Of a DNA stretch of 64,000 nt, positions 10,829 through 20,829 are shown in pieces. How positions within the stretch are numbered: position 1 is the first letter of the stretch; every line of letters starts with the position of its first letter. The stretch is from Doryteuthis pealeii (lineage: Eukaryota > Mollusca > Cephalopoda > Myopsida > Loliginidae): assembly GCA_023376005.1 (NCBI GenBank), contig CM042143.1:87617008-87681007 (forward strand), written 5' to 3'. The notes beneath the pieces were generated by a model. It saw only the letters and a list, made by a program, of their open reading frames with translations, did not search any database and was not told the DNA's origin. The translations under genes were made by a program, and so were the position numbers.

Positions 10829-11575
10829 ACTTTCGGGCGCCTCTCTTTCTCGGGTATGAGGTAGGTGAAGTTCCATTTTAATTAATTTAAACTACAATAA
10901 TTTTTGGCAATTAATGCTTGTGGACCTTCCAAATTCTTCCATTTATTGATATGTTCTAAAAGGCGAATTCATGTTTTCACTGAAAATTATGCAATTTTAT
11001 ACTTTTTCGAAGGGAAAATGCACGTAAAACAATATTTTTGGGTAATGTTTACTTTTCGGTGTTGTCTGCAGAAAAGACGCCATTTTGTTTATATCGTAAA
11101 CGCGATGCTGATTAGTTGATTATTAATATCAGATAAAATCGCTAATCTTTTCAATTAGAGGTTTTATGTGTAATTTAGGGAATTAAAACTTAAATAATTA
11201 ATTATCAAACCAATAAACTTGCTTGGGAAATGAGACTTAAGTCTTTTGTTTTTTTTTATCTAAATCAATATGTAAAAATTATTTGGCCATTTTTTTGTAG
11301 TCGACAAAACTGAACGTTTTAGAGGATGAGAAGTTATATATATAGTTAATGACACCAAGACTGGTAGCGGAAAGTGGTAAATAACGAGAAAGTAACAGAA
11401 ATATGAATAAAGACGTATACAAACTGTACTAATAATCACCTTAATCACTTCCCTTGGAAATCTGAAATCTATAAAAGTAGCACTCTGAAACGTCAGACAG
11501 ATCGTAGTCAGAGTAAATTGTAATAAAGCTTTCCTAAAAGTCTAAGCACTGGTCCTGTTCTTACTACGCAAACAA
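10306..11575. other. No gene recognised; includes a poly(A) run
   Basis: AT-rich, unclassified. A 29 bp A-run lies at 10797-10825. Confidence 0.45.
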
Positions 11576-12022
11576 ATGCCATAGAGAAAATATGAATGAA
11601 GGAATGATTTAAAATAAGAAAAAAATGAATAATTGATCAAATGAAAAAATAAGCAAGAAAGTTTTATTGAAAGAATGAAAAACAGAAAATAAGAAAAATA
11701 CGTAAATAAAAGAATGAAAAAATAATGAAAAAGAAAAATGGGGCAAATTAGAAGATTTGAAGAAAGAAAAAATAAGAACATAAAAGAATATTTTTTTTAA
11801 ATGAAAAATTAAAAAATGAAAAATTAAAGAATGAAAAAATAATAAAGTTAAATAAGAAAGCAAAATGCAGAAAATAAAAAATAAAATAAATGAAAGAACT
11901 CCTGAAATAGTAGAAAAAAGAAAAGGGAATTAGTAATTTTAGCATACTCTCTCTTTCCCTCTTTCTCTCTTCCCTCACTCTCTCTATCTCTCTCTCACTT
12001 CTCCTCCCTCTCTCTCTTTTCT
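11576..12022. repeat. A-rich (AAAATGAA-like) tract followed by pyrimidine-rich tract
   Basis: 11576-11935 is low-complexity A/G-rich DNA with recurring AAAATGAAAAA units. It switches strand composition to CT-rich at 11945-12022. Several overlapping minus-strand frames (Phe/Ser/Leu-rich) arise from this composition and are not genes. Confidence 0.7.
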
Positions 12023-12459
12023 CTGAAAACGGTTGGTGTAAGTAAATGTCGTTCTCCAACGACATATTTTCGAATGTCTATTTTAGAATATGTAATTTTT
12101 CTTCTATCTCTTTTCCGTGACTCTCACTTCTCTCTTTCTTTTTTTTCTGACTCTTTCTCCCCTTCCCATCTTATTAAAACTTTTACTCCCTCATTTTGGC
12201 ATGTTCCTCCTCTCTCTTTCCTCACTCAATCTTTCCATTTTCCAGTCAAAAAGAGAGACTTGTTCAAATGAGACAAGTGAACCGCATGGTTTATATTTTT
12301 ATTTAAAGAAACCCTGATTTCACCATTCTTGGACCCGTTCGAAGAAATTCTGACGAAATAGACAATGATGGTTCCATGTTTAGGGTTTTTTTTATTCGCC
12401 CCCTACCCCAACAAGACTATATCAACCCTGACTCAGTTCCACATGATTTCTCCTGTGGA

Positions 12460-12621
12460 AGCCAACACATGGACATGCAAGTGTGGGGCGCCCAGCAAAG
12501 ACCTACATTGACCAGCTATGTGAGGATGCTGGCTGCTCCGCAGAGGAGCTCCCAGGTGCAATGAATGATAAGGAAGGTTGGCGAAAGATTGTCGTGGATA
12601 CCCGTGCTGCATGTGCGACAT
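12460..12621 (+). pseudogene. LINE polyprotein C-terminal fragment
   Basis: Frame ...HASVGRPAKTYIDQLCED, then AGCSAEELPGAMNDKEGW and RKIVVDTRAACAT, then stop (TGA at 12619). The order GRP-x-x-TY-x-x-QL-C-x-D, E-x-LP-x-AM-x-D-x-x-GWR is the very C-terminal segment of a common animal non-LTR retrotransposon polyprotein, downstream of RT. Only the last ~45 codons are present, as expected for a 5'-truncated retroposition. Neighbouring frames called on either strand here are shadows. Confidence 0.75.
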
Positions 12622-12705
12622 GATGATGTAACATTATTTTGTGTACTGTGTGTAAATCTATAATCTGTTATTAGTATTTACTAATCTTATTGATAGATAT
12701 AAAAA

Positions 12706-12955
12706 GTAAAGTCTTCGGGGTGGCCTAATGTCGGTATCAGCCAGACGGCGAGGGAGTCTATCCTCTTTTCACTAGCGCTAGACCAAGGAGATTGTTTTTT
12801 AAGCGTCTGAGACGGAGCGCCACATCTACCATCAGCTTCTCACTTTACCGCACAGATCCCAATGCTACTCATACGCTGAGTTGGCGAGGGACGGTTTCGA
12901 ACCAGGAACCGTGAGGCTCCCAGCCGGACACTCTACCAAATGAGCTTCTGGATTT
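12706..12955 (-). mobile_element. SINE family A, near full length
   Basis: Inverted. The tail end (AAGTCTTCGGGGTGGCC) is on the left, the body follows, then the B-box complement (GGTTTCGAACC) and the A-box complement (CTACCAAATGAGCTT). The A-box has changed relative to the 42537 copy. Confidence 0.85.
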
Positions 12956-13045
12956 AATGAAGCATAAAAGAAAAATTACATATTCTAAAATAGACATTTT
13001 AAAATATATCGTTGGGAACGGCTTTTACTTATCCTAACCGCTTGC

Positions 13046-14218
13046 ATCAGATTTGGAATATGAAATGAGGAGACCTTAAACTTAATGTGTCTCTATTGTT
13101 ACGTACCCCTTTCTCGTCGGCTACATAACAAGTGTTCCTTTGAGAGAGAGAGAGAGAGGAACACAGACATCAGAGAGATATAGACAGATACATAACTTAC
13201 TTGGTTGTTACTTTCTACTTCGGCCATTTTGTCGTTTCCTGCTTCTTCTCTTTTTATCTCGAGCATAATCGTCTAGTCTGGTTTCTCTTGTTGGTTCTTC
13301 ATTTTCTTGTCTGGCCGGTCTTCTAACTAAGGGCATGCGTTTAAGTCATGCATCAACTGATCAACAAGTTTTTTAAAGTTTCATTTCCCTTTTGTAACTC
13401 ACGTGCCGAGCTGACAGCCGGTATGGAACACATCTGTTTCATCCGCGGTCTGGCTGTCAACTGAAAATCTAACTAGTTCTCATGTGACTTGCGGGTTTCC
13501 CGCCGCTGAGGCCAAAGTTTCCAAACGGTTTGTAATTTTCCATTTGGACTTTTTGTATTCTCGCTACATGGTGTTGTCAATAATCTATGCTACCATATTG
13601 ATTGTGCAACAGTATTGTATCTTTCAATTTCCTGTTGAAAATATTCTATTGAATAGATATAGATTAATATGAAATTTGATTTCATGGAATATTTAATGTT
13701 TATAAGAATAAAACATTTAAAGTAATAGTATAAATAATAAAAATTAAAACAAAAATAAAGAAAAAAAAATACATACATACGCGTAAACATGTAAGTTAGT
13801 AGAAACGTTTTATTTTTAAGGGTTAACATTATGTAGACGGACAGAAAATTCGGAGGGGTATAGATAAAAAGATTGTGACTGAACTCTTTATGAAAAACGC
13901 TTGAAGTAGAGGATGAGGTAACGAAGAAGTGTTATTTCTTAATTTTTTGATTATTTTTTTTATTATTAAATAAAAATTCTGGGTGATCGAACGCTTTGGA
14001 AATGGAATTTTCTGGTAGCCACTAATTACACAAAAAGTACATAGGTCTCCTTAAAAAACGGATAGAGCACTCCTTGTGGTCTGTTTTTAACAGTAAATTC
14101 CCTTAAAAAAAAGTGGGGGTGTAGTGAACAATTTTGAATAGATAGTTATTTGTGTTTTAAAGAATGTCACATTATGTTTTGTCTCCTATTTTGCCCCTGG
14201 GGTCGATGTGCCGTTGAT
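13046..14218. other. No gene recognised; possible LTR remnant at ~13098
   Basis: A TGTTACGTACCCCTTTCTCG start at 13098 resembles an LTR 5' end. I could not find its partner or an end, so this is not called. (GA)n lies at 13142-13158. The rest is AT-rich. Confidence 0.35.
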
Positions 14219-14805
14219 GTACTTGGTAATCCTTAACTATTTCCTCATAAATTCCTACCATAAAATAAACTGAACCCTCATTTTGTCCCCGTGTTTTTGC
14301 AATAAAAGTTTTATTATTCTTGCACCCGTTATTTTACAATACTAAATATTTTCTTTATTTATTTTAATATTCACTTCAATGTGTATATTCTAAAAGTTTT
14401 TATTTTGTGAGAATGGTTAGTTTTAAAGTGGGAGCTCGTTTTACAATTTAGGCATGAATTGAATCCTCATTTTATGACCGTAATTTTGTTTTTTCGTCGA
14501 CGATGATTAAAATCTGACGTTTTTATTTTAGAGTACCAAAGCCAAAAAACACAAAAAACAAAAAAACTAACAATAACAAAAGGAGCTCCAACTTTAAAAC
14601 TAACCATTCTCACAAAATAAAAAAAACTTTTAGAATATACACATTGAAGTGAATATTAAAATAAATAAAGAAAATATTTAGTATTGTAAAATAACGGGTG
14701 CAAGAAAAATAAAACATTTATTGCAAAAAAAACGGACATAAAATGAGGGTTCAGTTTATTTTATGGAATGAATTTACGAGGAAATAGTTAAGGATTACTA
14801 TGTAC
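14219..14805. mobile_element. Foldback element, ~220 bp inverted arms
   Basis: The left arm 14219-14437 and right arm 14583-14805 are near-perfect inverted copies, including AATCCTTAACTATTTCCTC / GAGGAAATAGTTAAGGATT, ATAACGGGTGCAAG, and GGAGCTC at the inner ends. The spacer of ~145 bp is AT-rich with no coding frame. The ends read GTAC(TTG/ATA)GTAATCC. No transposase is present. Confidence 0.8.
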
Positions 14806-14994
14806 TTTATATTCTTTGACAAAAGATATTTTCATTTTTTCTCAATTTTATTCCTCTTTAACACCAGCCTAATTCATTTGCTAAAAGGCCATTGCTTTCA
14901 CGAATAGAAATCAAGGACAACGTTTTCATTAAAACAAAAACGAGGCGGAGGCGTAGGCGAGGACGGAGGCGGATATCACTGTCAACATGCAAGC

Positions 14995-15032
14995 ACACAC
15001 CACACCACACCACACCGCACCACACACACAAA
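14995..15032. repeat. CACACCA-type short tandem repeat
   Basis: Imperfect CACAC(CA) units. Confidence 0.7.
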
Positions 15033-15149
15033 AACAAAGAAAAAATAGGCGAAATTTTCTAAAAACTTTTACAAAGGAGCTTTAAAAAAAAGAGGTCTTC
15101 GATGCAATGTTATTGTTTGCCTATTGTTGGATCTACTGCATATTATTAT

Positions 15150-15512
15150 CCCTTGCAGGATCTGTGGATATACAATAGTATGATAATTTAATTATTACAA
15201 CATTTGATACGTTTACTTAAGGGCTATTGATAAATAGTTCAATAGAGGGGGTGCTAAAGTAGGTATACAGTTATAAAAAAACAAAACAATACTCATTGCA
15301 TTTATTAAACAAATGTTGCATATACATGTAATAACATTAATTATCATTATTAATAACATGTTAATTATTAGTCACAATTGAATATGGCTAATGACACCAA
15401 CATTTTACAAAATGAGGACACTTAAGATAATATGGTACTAATTTCATCTGTATGATACTGTTGGATACCTACTTTTGCACCCTCTGTATATAAAAGTATA
15501 ATAATCATGATT

Positions 15513-15574
<62 letters not shown>

Positions 15575-15912
15575 TTTCTTCTGTTCATCTTTTCATTATG
15601 TTCGATTGAAACAGATTTGCGTTATCACTTCCGCGTGCTTACCCCCTCCCTATCTTCCCCTACTCTCTTTCTTTATTATTATAATTTTTCTGTGTAACAT
15701 TTCGCCACTTCTTTATGATAGAAACGGTCCATTATCTAGCTGAGGAGACAACATTCATAAGAAATAATAATTCGGTGGATAAGCAATACCAGATAATTAG
15801 GATTCACTTTTTTTGCATTTACTTCTGAACGATTTGGACGGTCCCATTTGTAACCAGTGTGTTGCAGTATGATAACGGTCGGAAGATTAAGGAACAAGAG
15901 TATTGAAATGTA
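15150..15912 (+). mobile_element. Dispersed repeat D with expanded (CT)n
   Basis: The first block (GGATCTGTGGATATACAATA ... TAATTTAATTAT) and later blocks (TTATGTTCGATTGAAACAG; GGTCCATTATCTAGCTGAGG; ACGATTTGGACGGTC) match the D copy at 40345-40850 in order. Copies differ in the CT-rich segment, here a pure (CT)28 at 15515-15571. About 200 bp of extra sequence lies between the first block and the CT run. Confidence 0.65.
15515..15571. repeat. (CT)n microsatellite inside repeat D
   Basis: About 28 CT units at the position where the other D copies have an imperfect CTCTCT/CTTT tract. Confidence 0.95.
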
Positions 15913-15921
15913 GATTTTAGG

Positions 15922-16076
15922 AATTGTTTTTATTTTTGTAAAAGTTGAATGAGCTGTCTATCTTTATCAAATTCTAAAATACTTGGTTATTTAAGTTAAA
16001 AGTAAAATTTACCAATTATTTTAGAATTTGATAAAGATAGACAATTCATTCAACTTTGACAAAAATAAAAACAATT
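15922..16076. repeat. Hairpin: 60 bp arms, 35 bp spacer
   Basis: Arms 15922-15981 and 16017-16076 are inverted copies (AGAATTTGATAAAGATAGAC and its complement) with about four mismatches. It ends 7 bp before a SINE B. Confidence 0.8.
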
Positions 16077-16082
16077 ACTTGT

Positions 16083-16380
16083 AGGAAGCGCGTGGTGTAA
16101 TGGTTAAAGTCACGGGAAATGGACTCGTCGCCCCGAGTTCAAATCCTGGACGTGGTAATTGTATTTCACTTAGCGCTAATACCCTTGGGAAAGGTATGAA
16201 TCCTACTCTCCCTCAAGCTATGGGTAAATAGCAGGGCAGACTGGGTTCTTTAACCATGTCTAGGTAACCAATCTAGGAGAAGGAAAACTCTGAATTCAAA
16301 CCTGTTGAACTCCGCTTAAGAAATTGACCTTGTGTCGTATCCTGATCGTGTGGAGGAGGTGGTAAATATATACTTAAGTT
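16083..16380 (+). mobile_element. SINE family B, full length
   Basis: tRNA-like head with A-box (GTGGTGTAATGGTTAAAG) and B-box (GAGTTCAAATCCTGG), then a ~230 bp body ending GTGTGGAGGAGGTGGTAAAT and a short (TA/TATAC) tail. It is the best intact copy in the window for head plus body. Expected to be pol III transcribed if active. It depends on a LINE partner that I cannot identify here. Confidence 0.88.
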
Positions 16381-16547
16381 AAAAGTTAAAGTTAATAGAA
16401 AAAAGGACACAAGGAAATGCACTTAGTAAAATTGAAATAATTTATTTTAAATTATTTCTATTTATTATCTAGATATATAAATGATTTTTTTATATTATAT
16501 CTACATCTAGATAATAAATGTCATGTTTAATAGGCACCAGGTACATT

Positions 16548-16640
16548 TTAACCAGAGGGTGTTGCAAGATGATAACGGTTGTACAATTAAGGAATCTGAG
16601 TATTGATAAATAGAATATCACCATGAGAGTTTTGCGTACC
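16548..16640 (+). mobile_element. Repeat D, 3' fragment
   Basis: ACCAGAGGGTGTTGCAAGAT, then GATAACGGT and GAGTATTGAT, match the right end of D. Confidence 0.6.
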
Positions 16641-16800
16641 CGCTTGAATTATTTTTTTTTATTGTAAACTCCTGAACTCTGGATCGACCGATCGAGCAAA
16701 CAAGAAAGGAATATCCGTCAAACAGTAGAAAGAGCCACTCCAATTGGCTACAGAAATAAATAAAATAAAAAGAAAACTATAAAGACTTTAAGACACACGT

Positions 16801-17150
16801 TATGTTGGTTGGTTGGTTGGATTTTACGACAGGTCAATCCGTATTGGGCTATTTTACGCCGAAGATGTTTTGTTTTATTCATTCTTGATGGGTGTTCAAA
16901 TTTAAAAAAAAAATTAATCTCAATTAAAAAAAATAATTTTGTTCTATTTAACCCATAGATGGGAACCTAGCATCTACTACCACTCCGGATCAGAGTGGAT
17001 CAGAGTTCCAGAATTGGAACCTCACCATCAGATAGTTTAGCATCCTACCCAGTACACCCACACATAAGGAAATATACAAATAAAAGTCATGCCGATAATC
17101 ACTGGAGCATTCGGAGCCATAGCAATACACTCTTGAGAATAGACTGGAAT
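16801..17150 (-). mobile_element. Dispersed repeat C, head-truncated
   Basis: Tail (TTGGTTGGTTGGATTTTACG) at the left. The body runs to AGTTTAGCATCCTACCCAGT. The head half is absent, consistent with 5' truncation on the minus strand. Confidence 0.7.
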
Positions 17151-17279
17151 AATCAAGAGATTTCAAAGTCTGCGATGGTTCTGAGTTAAAGAAATTGGCT
17201 TTGACATTATAAGCACGTGATATTTCTTATGTAAAAATAATAGTGATGATAATGTCCGTAGCCGAGGAGATAAAACTAT

Positions 17280-17788
17280 TTGGATCAAGTCTCCAATAGG
17301 CACCCCAAATCATCATGTTAATGAAAGGTTCATATTTTAACTCGTCACCGGTAATTTTCGCTTTCAAATATTTGAAAATAATCGAACAGACGATTTTTTG
17401 AACTTATACTGTATCTGACGAAAACAAATGTTACAAATTGTGTGATACTATTTCTGAACAATATCCTTTTCTTTAAATAAACAAAAATATTTTGTAAATA
17501 AAAACTGTATTTTTATCTAAATAAACATTTCTCTTCTGATTAAGTAAAACTATTTTAGCATAAAAACGTCTTTCGTTTTTAATTTATCATAAGTGTTGAA
17601 AAATATTCATGAACTTCTGATTAAGAAGTATCTATTTAAAAAAAAAAAGATGTTGCTATTGAATTTTAATTTTATTACGTGTACCAACCATTTATTTATT
17701 TAATTTACCGTTAGTTCAACATCTTAGTTAAAATGTGAACCTTTCATTAAGCTGATGATTTGGGGTGCCTATTAGAGACTTGGTCCAA
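17280..17788. mobile_element. TIR element, ~60 bp inverted ends, ~390 bp AT-rich interior
   Basis: The left end 17280-17339 and right end 17729-17788 are inverted copies sharing AATAGGCACCCCAAATCATC and its complement. The interior has no transposase frame, so this would be a non-autonomous element (MITE-like). Confidence 0.7.
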
Positions 17789-17871
17789 CTATTTTTTAAT
17801 TCATCAACTAAAAATACATTTTTTTCATTGTATATCGGTGATATCCTTAAAAGCGCTTAGTATAAAACGTC

Positions 17872-18126
17872 AAAGAAAGTGGTCTCGGCGACCCGAGTTC
17901 ATATCCTGGACAAGGCTGTTTGCATTTCATACAACGTTAATACCCTTGGGAAACGTATGCATTTGCCTAATCCCCCTCCAGCAATGGGTAAATAGTAGGG
18001 CAGATTGGGCTCTTTAACCTTGGCTAGGTAACCAGTCTAAAATGAAAACTCTGAATTCAAACCTGTTAAACTCTGCTTAAGAAATTCACCATGTGTCTCA
18101 CCCTACTTGTGCGGAGGAGTTGATAC
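17872..18126 (+). mobile_element. SINE family B
   Basis: B-box (GAGTTCATATCCTGG) and full body to TACTTGTGCGGAGGAGTTG. The A-box portion is degraded to about 17872. Confidence 0.82.
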
Positions 18127-18159
18127 TAAAATATTTTTTTTTTCCATTCTTCTTTTCAA

Positions 18160-18720
18160 CACATTTCTGACTAATAACCCTTAGGGAAACGAATGCACCC
18201 CTTCAGATATAGGCTAAATAGTTATGACGGAGAACGAAAAAGAGCAAGACATTGTCTTGCCTGCCGGGATCGAACCCGCGTCCTCCCGCATGCGAAAGCA
18301 GATACGATTTAGGCACTGGACGGACGCGAAGTGCCAGGATGTTTCGGTAAATACGTACATAAATGGCATGTGAGTCAAGCGCTGGGCAGTGAGGAGTCAG
18401 CAGTAGCAGGTTGACTGACGCGAACGACCGAGTAAAGAAATGTGATTTTGAACTGCTAAAAATTATTTTCGACTACGGTGACGGATTTTGCAGCTGCTAG
18501 GCGAGGACGAGGAACGTGTTGACCAGGGAAGGTTTGACTTGCTGGAAGACTGTGGATTCGCTTGTTGTTGGCCCCCGATCTCGGCGGGATCTTGTTGATA
18601 CGGACATCTATTTCCCCCCATATATTCCCCCTTCTATAATAGTACAACTTCATTTGTTCTACAAGTATGGCTTTGGAATTAAGTAACCGACAAAGGTTTA
18701 TATGCCATTAGATAAAGAAA
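18160..18720 (+). mobile_element. SINE family E interrupted by a ~415 bp insertion
   Basis: The E body (CCCTTAGGGAAACGAATGCA; GGCTAAATAGT) stops at 18222 and resumes at 18639 (ATAGTACAAC) through the tail (TTATATGCCATTAGATAAAG). Joining the two parts restores the order seen in the uninterrupted E copy at 55868. Confidence 0.65.
18223..18638. mobile_element. Insertion inside SINE E (unclassified, 5 bp target duplication)
   Basis: Flanked by ATAGT at 18218-18222 and 18639-18643. The interior is GC-richer than its surroundings and contains a minus-strand T-arm-like GCGGGTTCGATCCCGGC near 18270, so part derives from a tRNA. A 65-codon minus-strand frame inside has no recognised domain. Confidence 0.55.
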
Positions 18721-19104
18721 CCAGACCTAACCAAATGAGAAACTGTTGTCTCCTGGGAAGTCCGTTTCTTCATCACGTAGATTAGTAAAGAAAAGACAGT
18801 TAAAGATTTAAGTGTTTTCTTGCACGACTTATAAATCTGACATTATTGGATAAGAAGGAATCAATTTTTAATCTCATGTTTCAAATGACGTTTGACAGGT
18901 AGAAACGCCCTGATAATCTCCCACTTCCGGAAATGAAAGTCACAACTTCCTCTTCATCATAGCAATCAACTATCAACTTGCTGTCATATCAGATAATCTT
19001 TAATTTTAGATAAGACCTCAGACTTATAAAGATTCTTCAAGAGAATATACTTATCAGAACATTATGAAATGCACATTACATTGATATCTATAGGCAACTT
19101 ATGA
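18721..19104. other. No gene recognised
   Basis: AT-rich DNA without a recognised family. Confidence 0.45.
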
Positions 19105-19575
19105 AGTCAGTGTATCATCTTGTAATACCCTCAGATTAAAAATGAAACCGTCCAAGATTATAGAATACTAAGTCCAATTACCGTCGAATTGGCAAGACAA
19201 GACGGCAAACAGTCGTAACTGAATACGATTCTGAGATGCCGTAAAGACCACTGAAAAGTGGCAGGATTTATGGAGCCTCAGCAGCCAATCAGGACTCAGG
19301 GAATGTATTCACCCAAATGCATGGGTGGACCGTTCTGAATTCCCATAAATACCAGTTGTCTTGACACTGGTGCAGTTGGGCTTGGTCAGTCACATTGCTC
19401 AAACCAATTGTTGACTGTCTAACTGACTTACTTCAATAAAGATGAAATAAAATTATGTAAATCCTGATTATCTGCTTTTGCCTCTCCACCGAATTCTTAT
19501 TTCTTATAAATGTCGTTACCTCAGCTAAAGTAATGGTTCATTCCGTTTTTATCATAGTTGGGCCAGTAGCATTTG
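19105..19575 (-). mobile_element. Repeat D interrupted by repeat F
   Basis: The left part (TCATCTTGTAATACCCTCAG; AAAATGAAACCGTCC) and right part (AATCCTGATTATCTG; GGTTCATTCCGTTTTTATCA) together reproduce the order of D. They are split at 19154-19443. Confidence 0.7.
19159..19438 (+). mobile_element. Repeat F, LTR-like unit inserted in repeat D
   Basis: 280 bp flanked by AAGAT on both sides (19154-19158, 19439-19443), a 5 bp duplication typical of LTR-type integration. It contains CCATAAATACC (TATA-like) and ends with CTTCAATAAA (poly(A)-like). The termini are not TG...CA, so the LTR call is tentative. The second copy is at 6904. Confidence 0.6.
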
Positions 19576-19805
19576 TTTTCTCAGATGACTCACCAGGCCA
19601 ATACCGGAGAGACATACTTTTCCACATAAACTACATGTTGGAACTGTTCAACTTTGAATGTTGCTGGGCTGAAAATTATCCTTTCTAATAGCCCGCTTCA
19701 ATTTTTGGTGTTTAATTCGGTTGGACTCAAATTCTTCCACAGACTGGTAGATGGTGGCTCTCCAGTCAGGTCTATTACAAGCTAGCTTCTCCCAGTCCTC
19801 CACAG

Positions 19806-19806
<1 letters not shown>

Positions 19807-19841
<35 letters not shown>
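19807..19841. repeat. (TA)n microsatellite
   Basis: About 17 TA units. Confidence 0.95.
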
Positions 19842-19843
<2 letters not shown>

Positions 19844-19984
19844 GCTTTTTTAAAACTTCAGGCTATGCACTGCGTAACTAAGATTCCCAAGAAAGACGGC
19901 CAGGGGGAACACGACCGAAACATCGTAATAAAAAAAACAAAACAAAAACAAGCAAGTAAACAACCAGTAAATACAAGGATAATT

Positions 19985-20230
19985 AGGTGCCCATTGTGTA
20001 ATGGTTATTGTCGTAGAAAATTGATACGGTGACCCGAGTTCAAATCCTAGATGAGGCTGGCTGTATTTTACATAGGGCTAATACCCTTGGGAAAGGTATG
20101 TATCGAACTATTGTCTCCCATGGGTAATAATTAGGGTAGACTGGCCTCTTTTGGACTGGTATGGTAACAGGTATAAGAGTAGAAAAACTCTGAATTCAAA
20201 CCTGTAAAACACCGCTTAAAAACTGACGCT
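19985..20230 (+). mobile_element. SINE family B
   Basis: Head with CATTGTGTAATGGTTATTG (A-box) and GAGTTCAAATCCTAG (B-box). The body is complete to CACCGCTTAAAAACTGAC. Confidence 0.82.
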
Positions 20231-20320
20231 AGCAGTCGGTGATCGAAATAAAAAACAGAATTCCGAAGGTGGATATTTATGGCAACACCTACTCATTTGA
20301 AATTATTTATAAAACACATT

Positions 20321-20324
<4 letters not shown>

Positions 20325-20384
<60 letters not shown>

Positions 20385-20385
20385 A
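20325..20385. repeat. (TA)n(GT)n microsatellite
   Basis: About 25 TA and 5 GT units. It truncates the Penelope-like frame beyond it. Confidence 0.95.
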
Positions 20386-20394
20386 TTTGGGCAG

Positions 20395-20580
20395 CATTCT
20401 TTCATTTATACATGTAGAGTTAAACAAAAGACACATCTCCTGTTTAACAATTTTATTTTTGATCTTTTCCAATTTTCTGGCCAACTTTTTAATGTCTGGG
20501 TGGAATTGATGATCAATTGGATAATCACCAAAGTTCATTTCCCGAGTACTTTCGGCACTTCGAAGCGCCATCATCAGGGG
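20395..20580 (-). pseudogene. Penelope-like element 5' region: N-terminal peptide plus hammerhead-like leader
   Basis: On the minus strand a hammerhead-like core (CTGATGA ... GAAA, 20541-20580) is followed by FHPDIKKLARKLEKIKNKIV and then KQEMCLLFNSTCINERMLPKY before the frame enters TA repeats. The charged helix followed by (N/S)-x-x-ERMLPKY resembles the N-terminal region of Penelope-like element proteins. Those families carry hammerhead motifs upstream of the ORF in their terminal repeats. No RT or GIY-YIG domain is present in the window. The assignment rests on a short peptide and context. Confidence 0.5.
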
Positions 20581-20777
20581 TGATGTATTCCATTTTCTTT
20601 TTTGTTTTTTGTTTTTTATATTAATGTGGAGGCTGGAAGGAGAAGAATTGGTGAGAAAAGTGTTATAGGCATTTTAGAATGTGTGTACTACATTGGACAT
20701 TAAAAAGTTGGCCAGAAAATTGGAAAAGATCAAAAATAGAATTGTTAAACAGGAGATGTGTCTTTTTTTCTTTTTAA

Positions 20778-20780
<3 letters not shown>
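20418..20780. repeat. Inverted repeat of the Penelope-like N-terminal segment
   Basis: The left arm (about 20418-20500) and right arm (about 20695-20778) both encode DIKKLARKLEKIKN on opposite strands (right arm: KKLARKLEKIKNRIVKQEMC on plus). The ~200 bp between holds the hammerhead-like core. Both arms run outward into TA arrays. Confidence 0.7.

Positions 20781-20818
<38 letters not shown>
20781..20818. repeat. (TA)n microsatellite
   Basis: About 19 TA units at the outer end of the right arm. Confidence 0.95.
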
Positions 20819-20820
<2 letters not shown>

Positions 20821-20829
20821 CTTTAATTA

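Larger units (their letters stand above)
12030..13045. mobile_element. ~1 kb element with ~75 bp terminal inverted repeats
   Basis: The left end (12030-12105) and right end (12968-13045) are inverted copies. Shared blocks include ATTCTAAAATAGACATT on the right, its complement AATGTCTATTTTAGAAT on the left, GTAATTTTTCTT, and CGGTTGG/CTAACCG at the extreme ends. The interior holds a LINE 3' fragment (12460-12621) and an inverted SINE A (12706-12952), so it looks like a TIR element that later received insertions. Confidence 0.6.

Noticed and set aside
13098..13140. LTR 5' end (TGTTACGTACCC...)
   Set aside because: No matching 3' end, partner LTR, primer-binding site or target duplication found.
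20239..20583. Frames rich in IYIYIY across TA arrays, here and at ~20 other places
   Set aside because: Compositional artefacts of (TA)n; no conserved sequence outside the array except the Penelope-like peptide on the minus strand.
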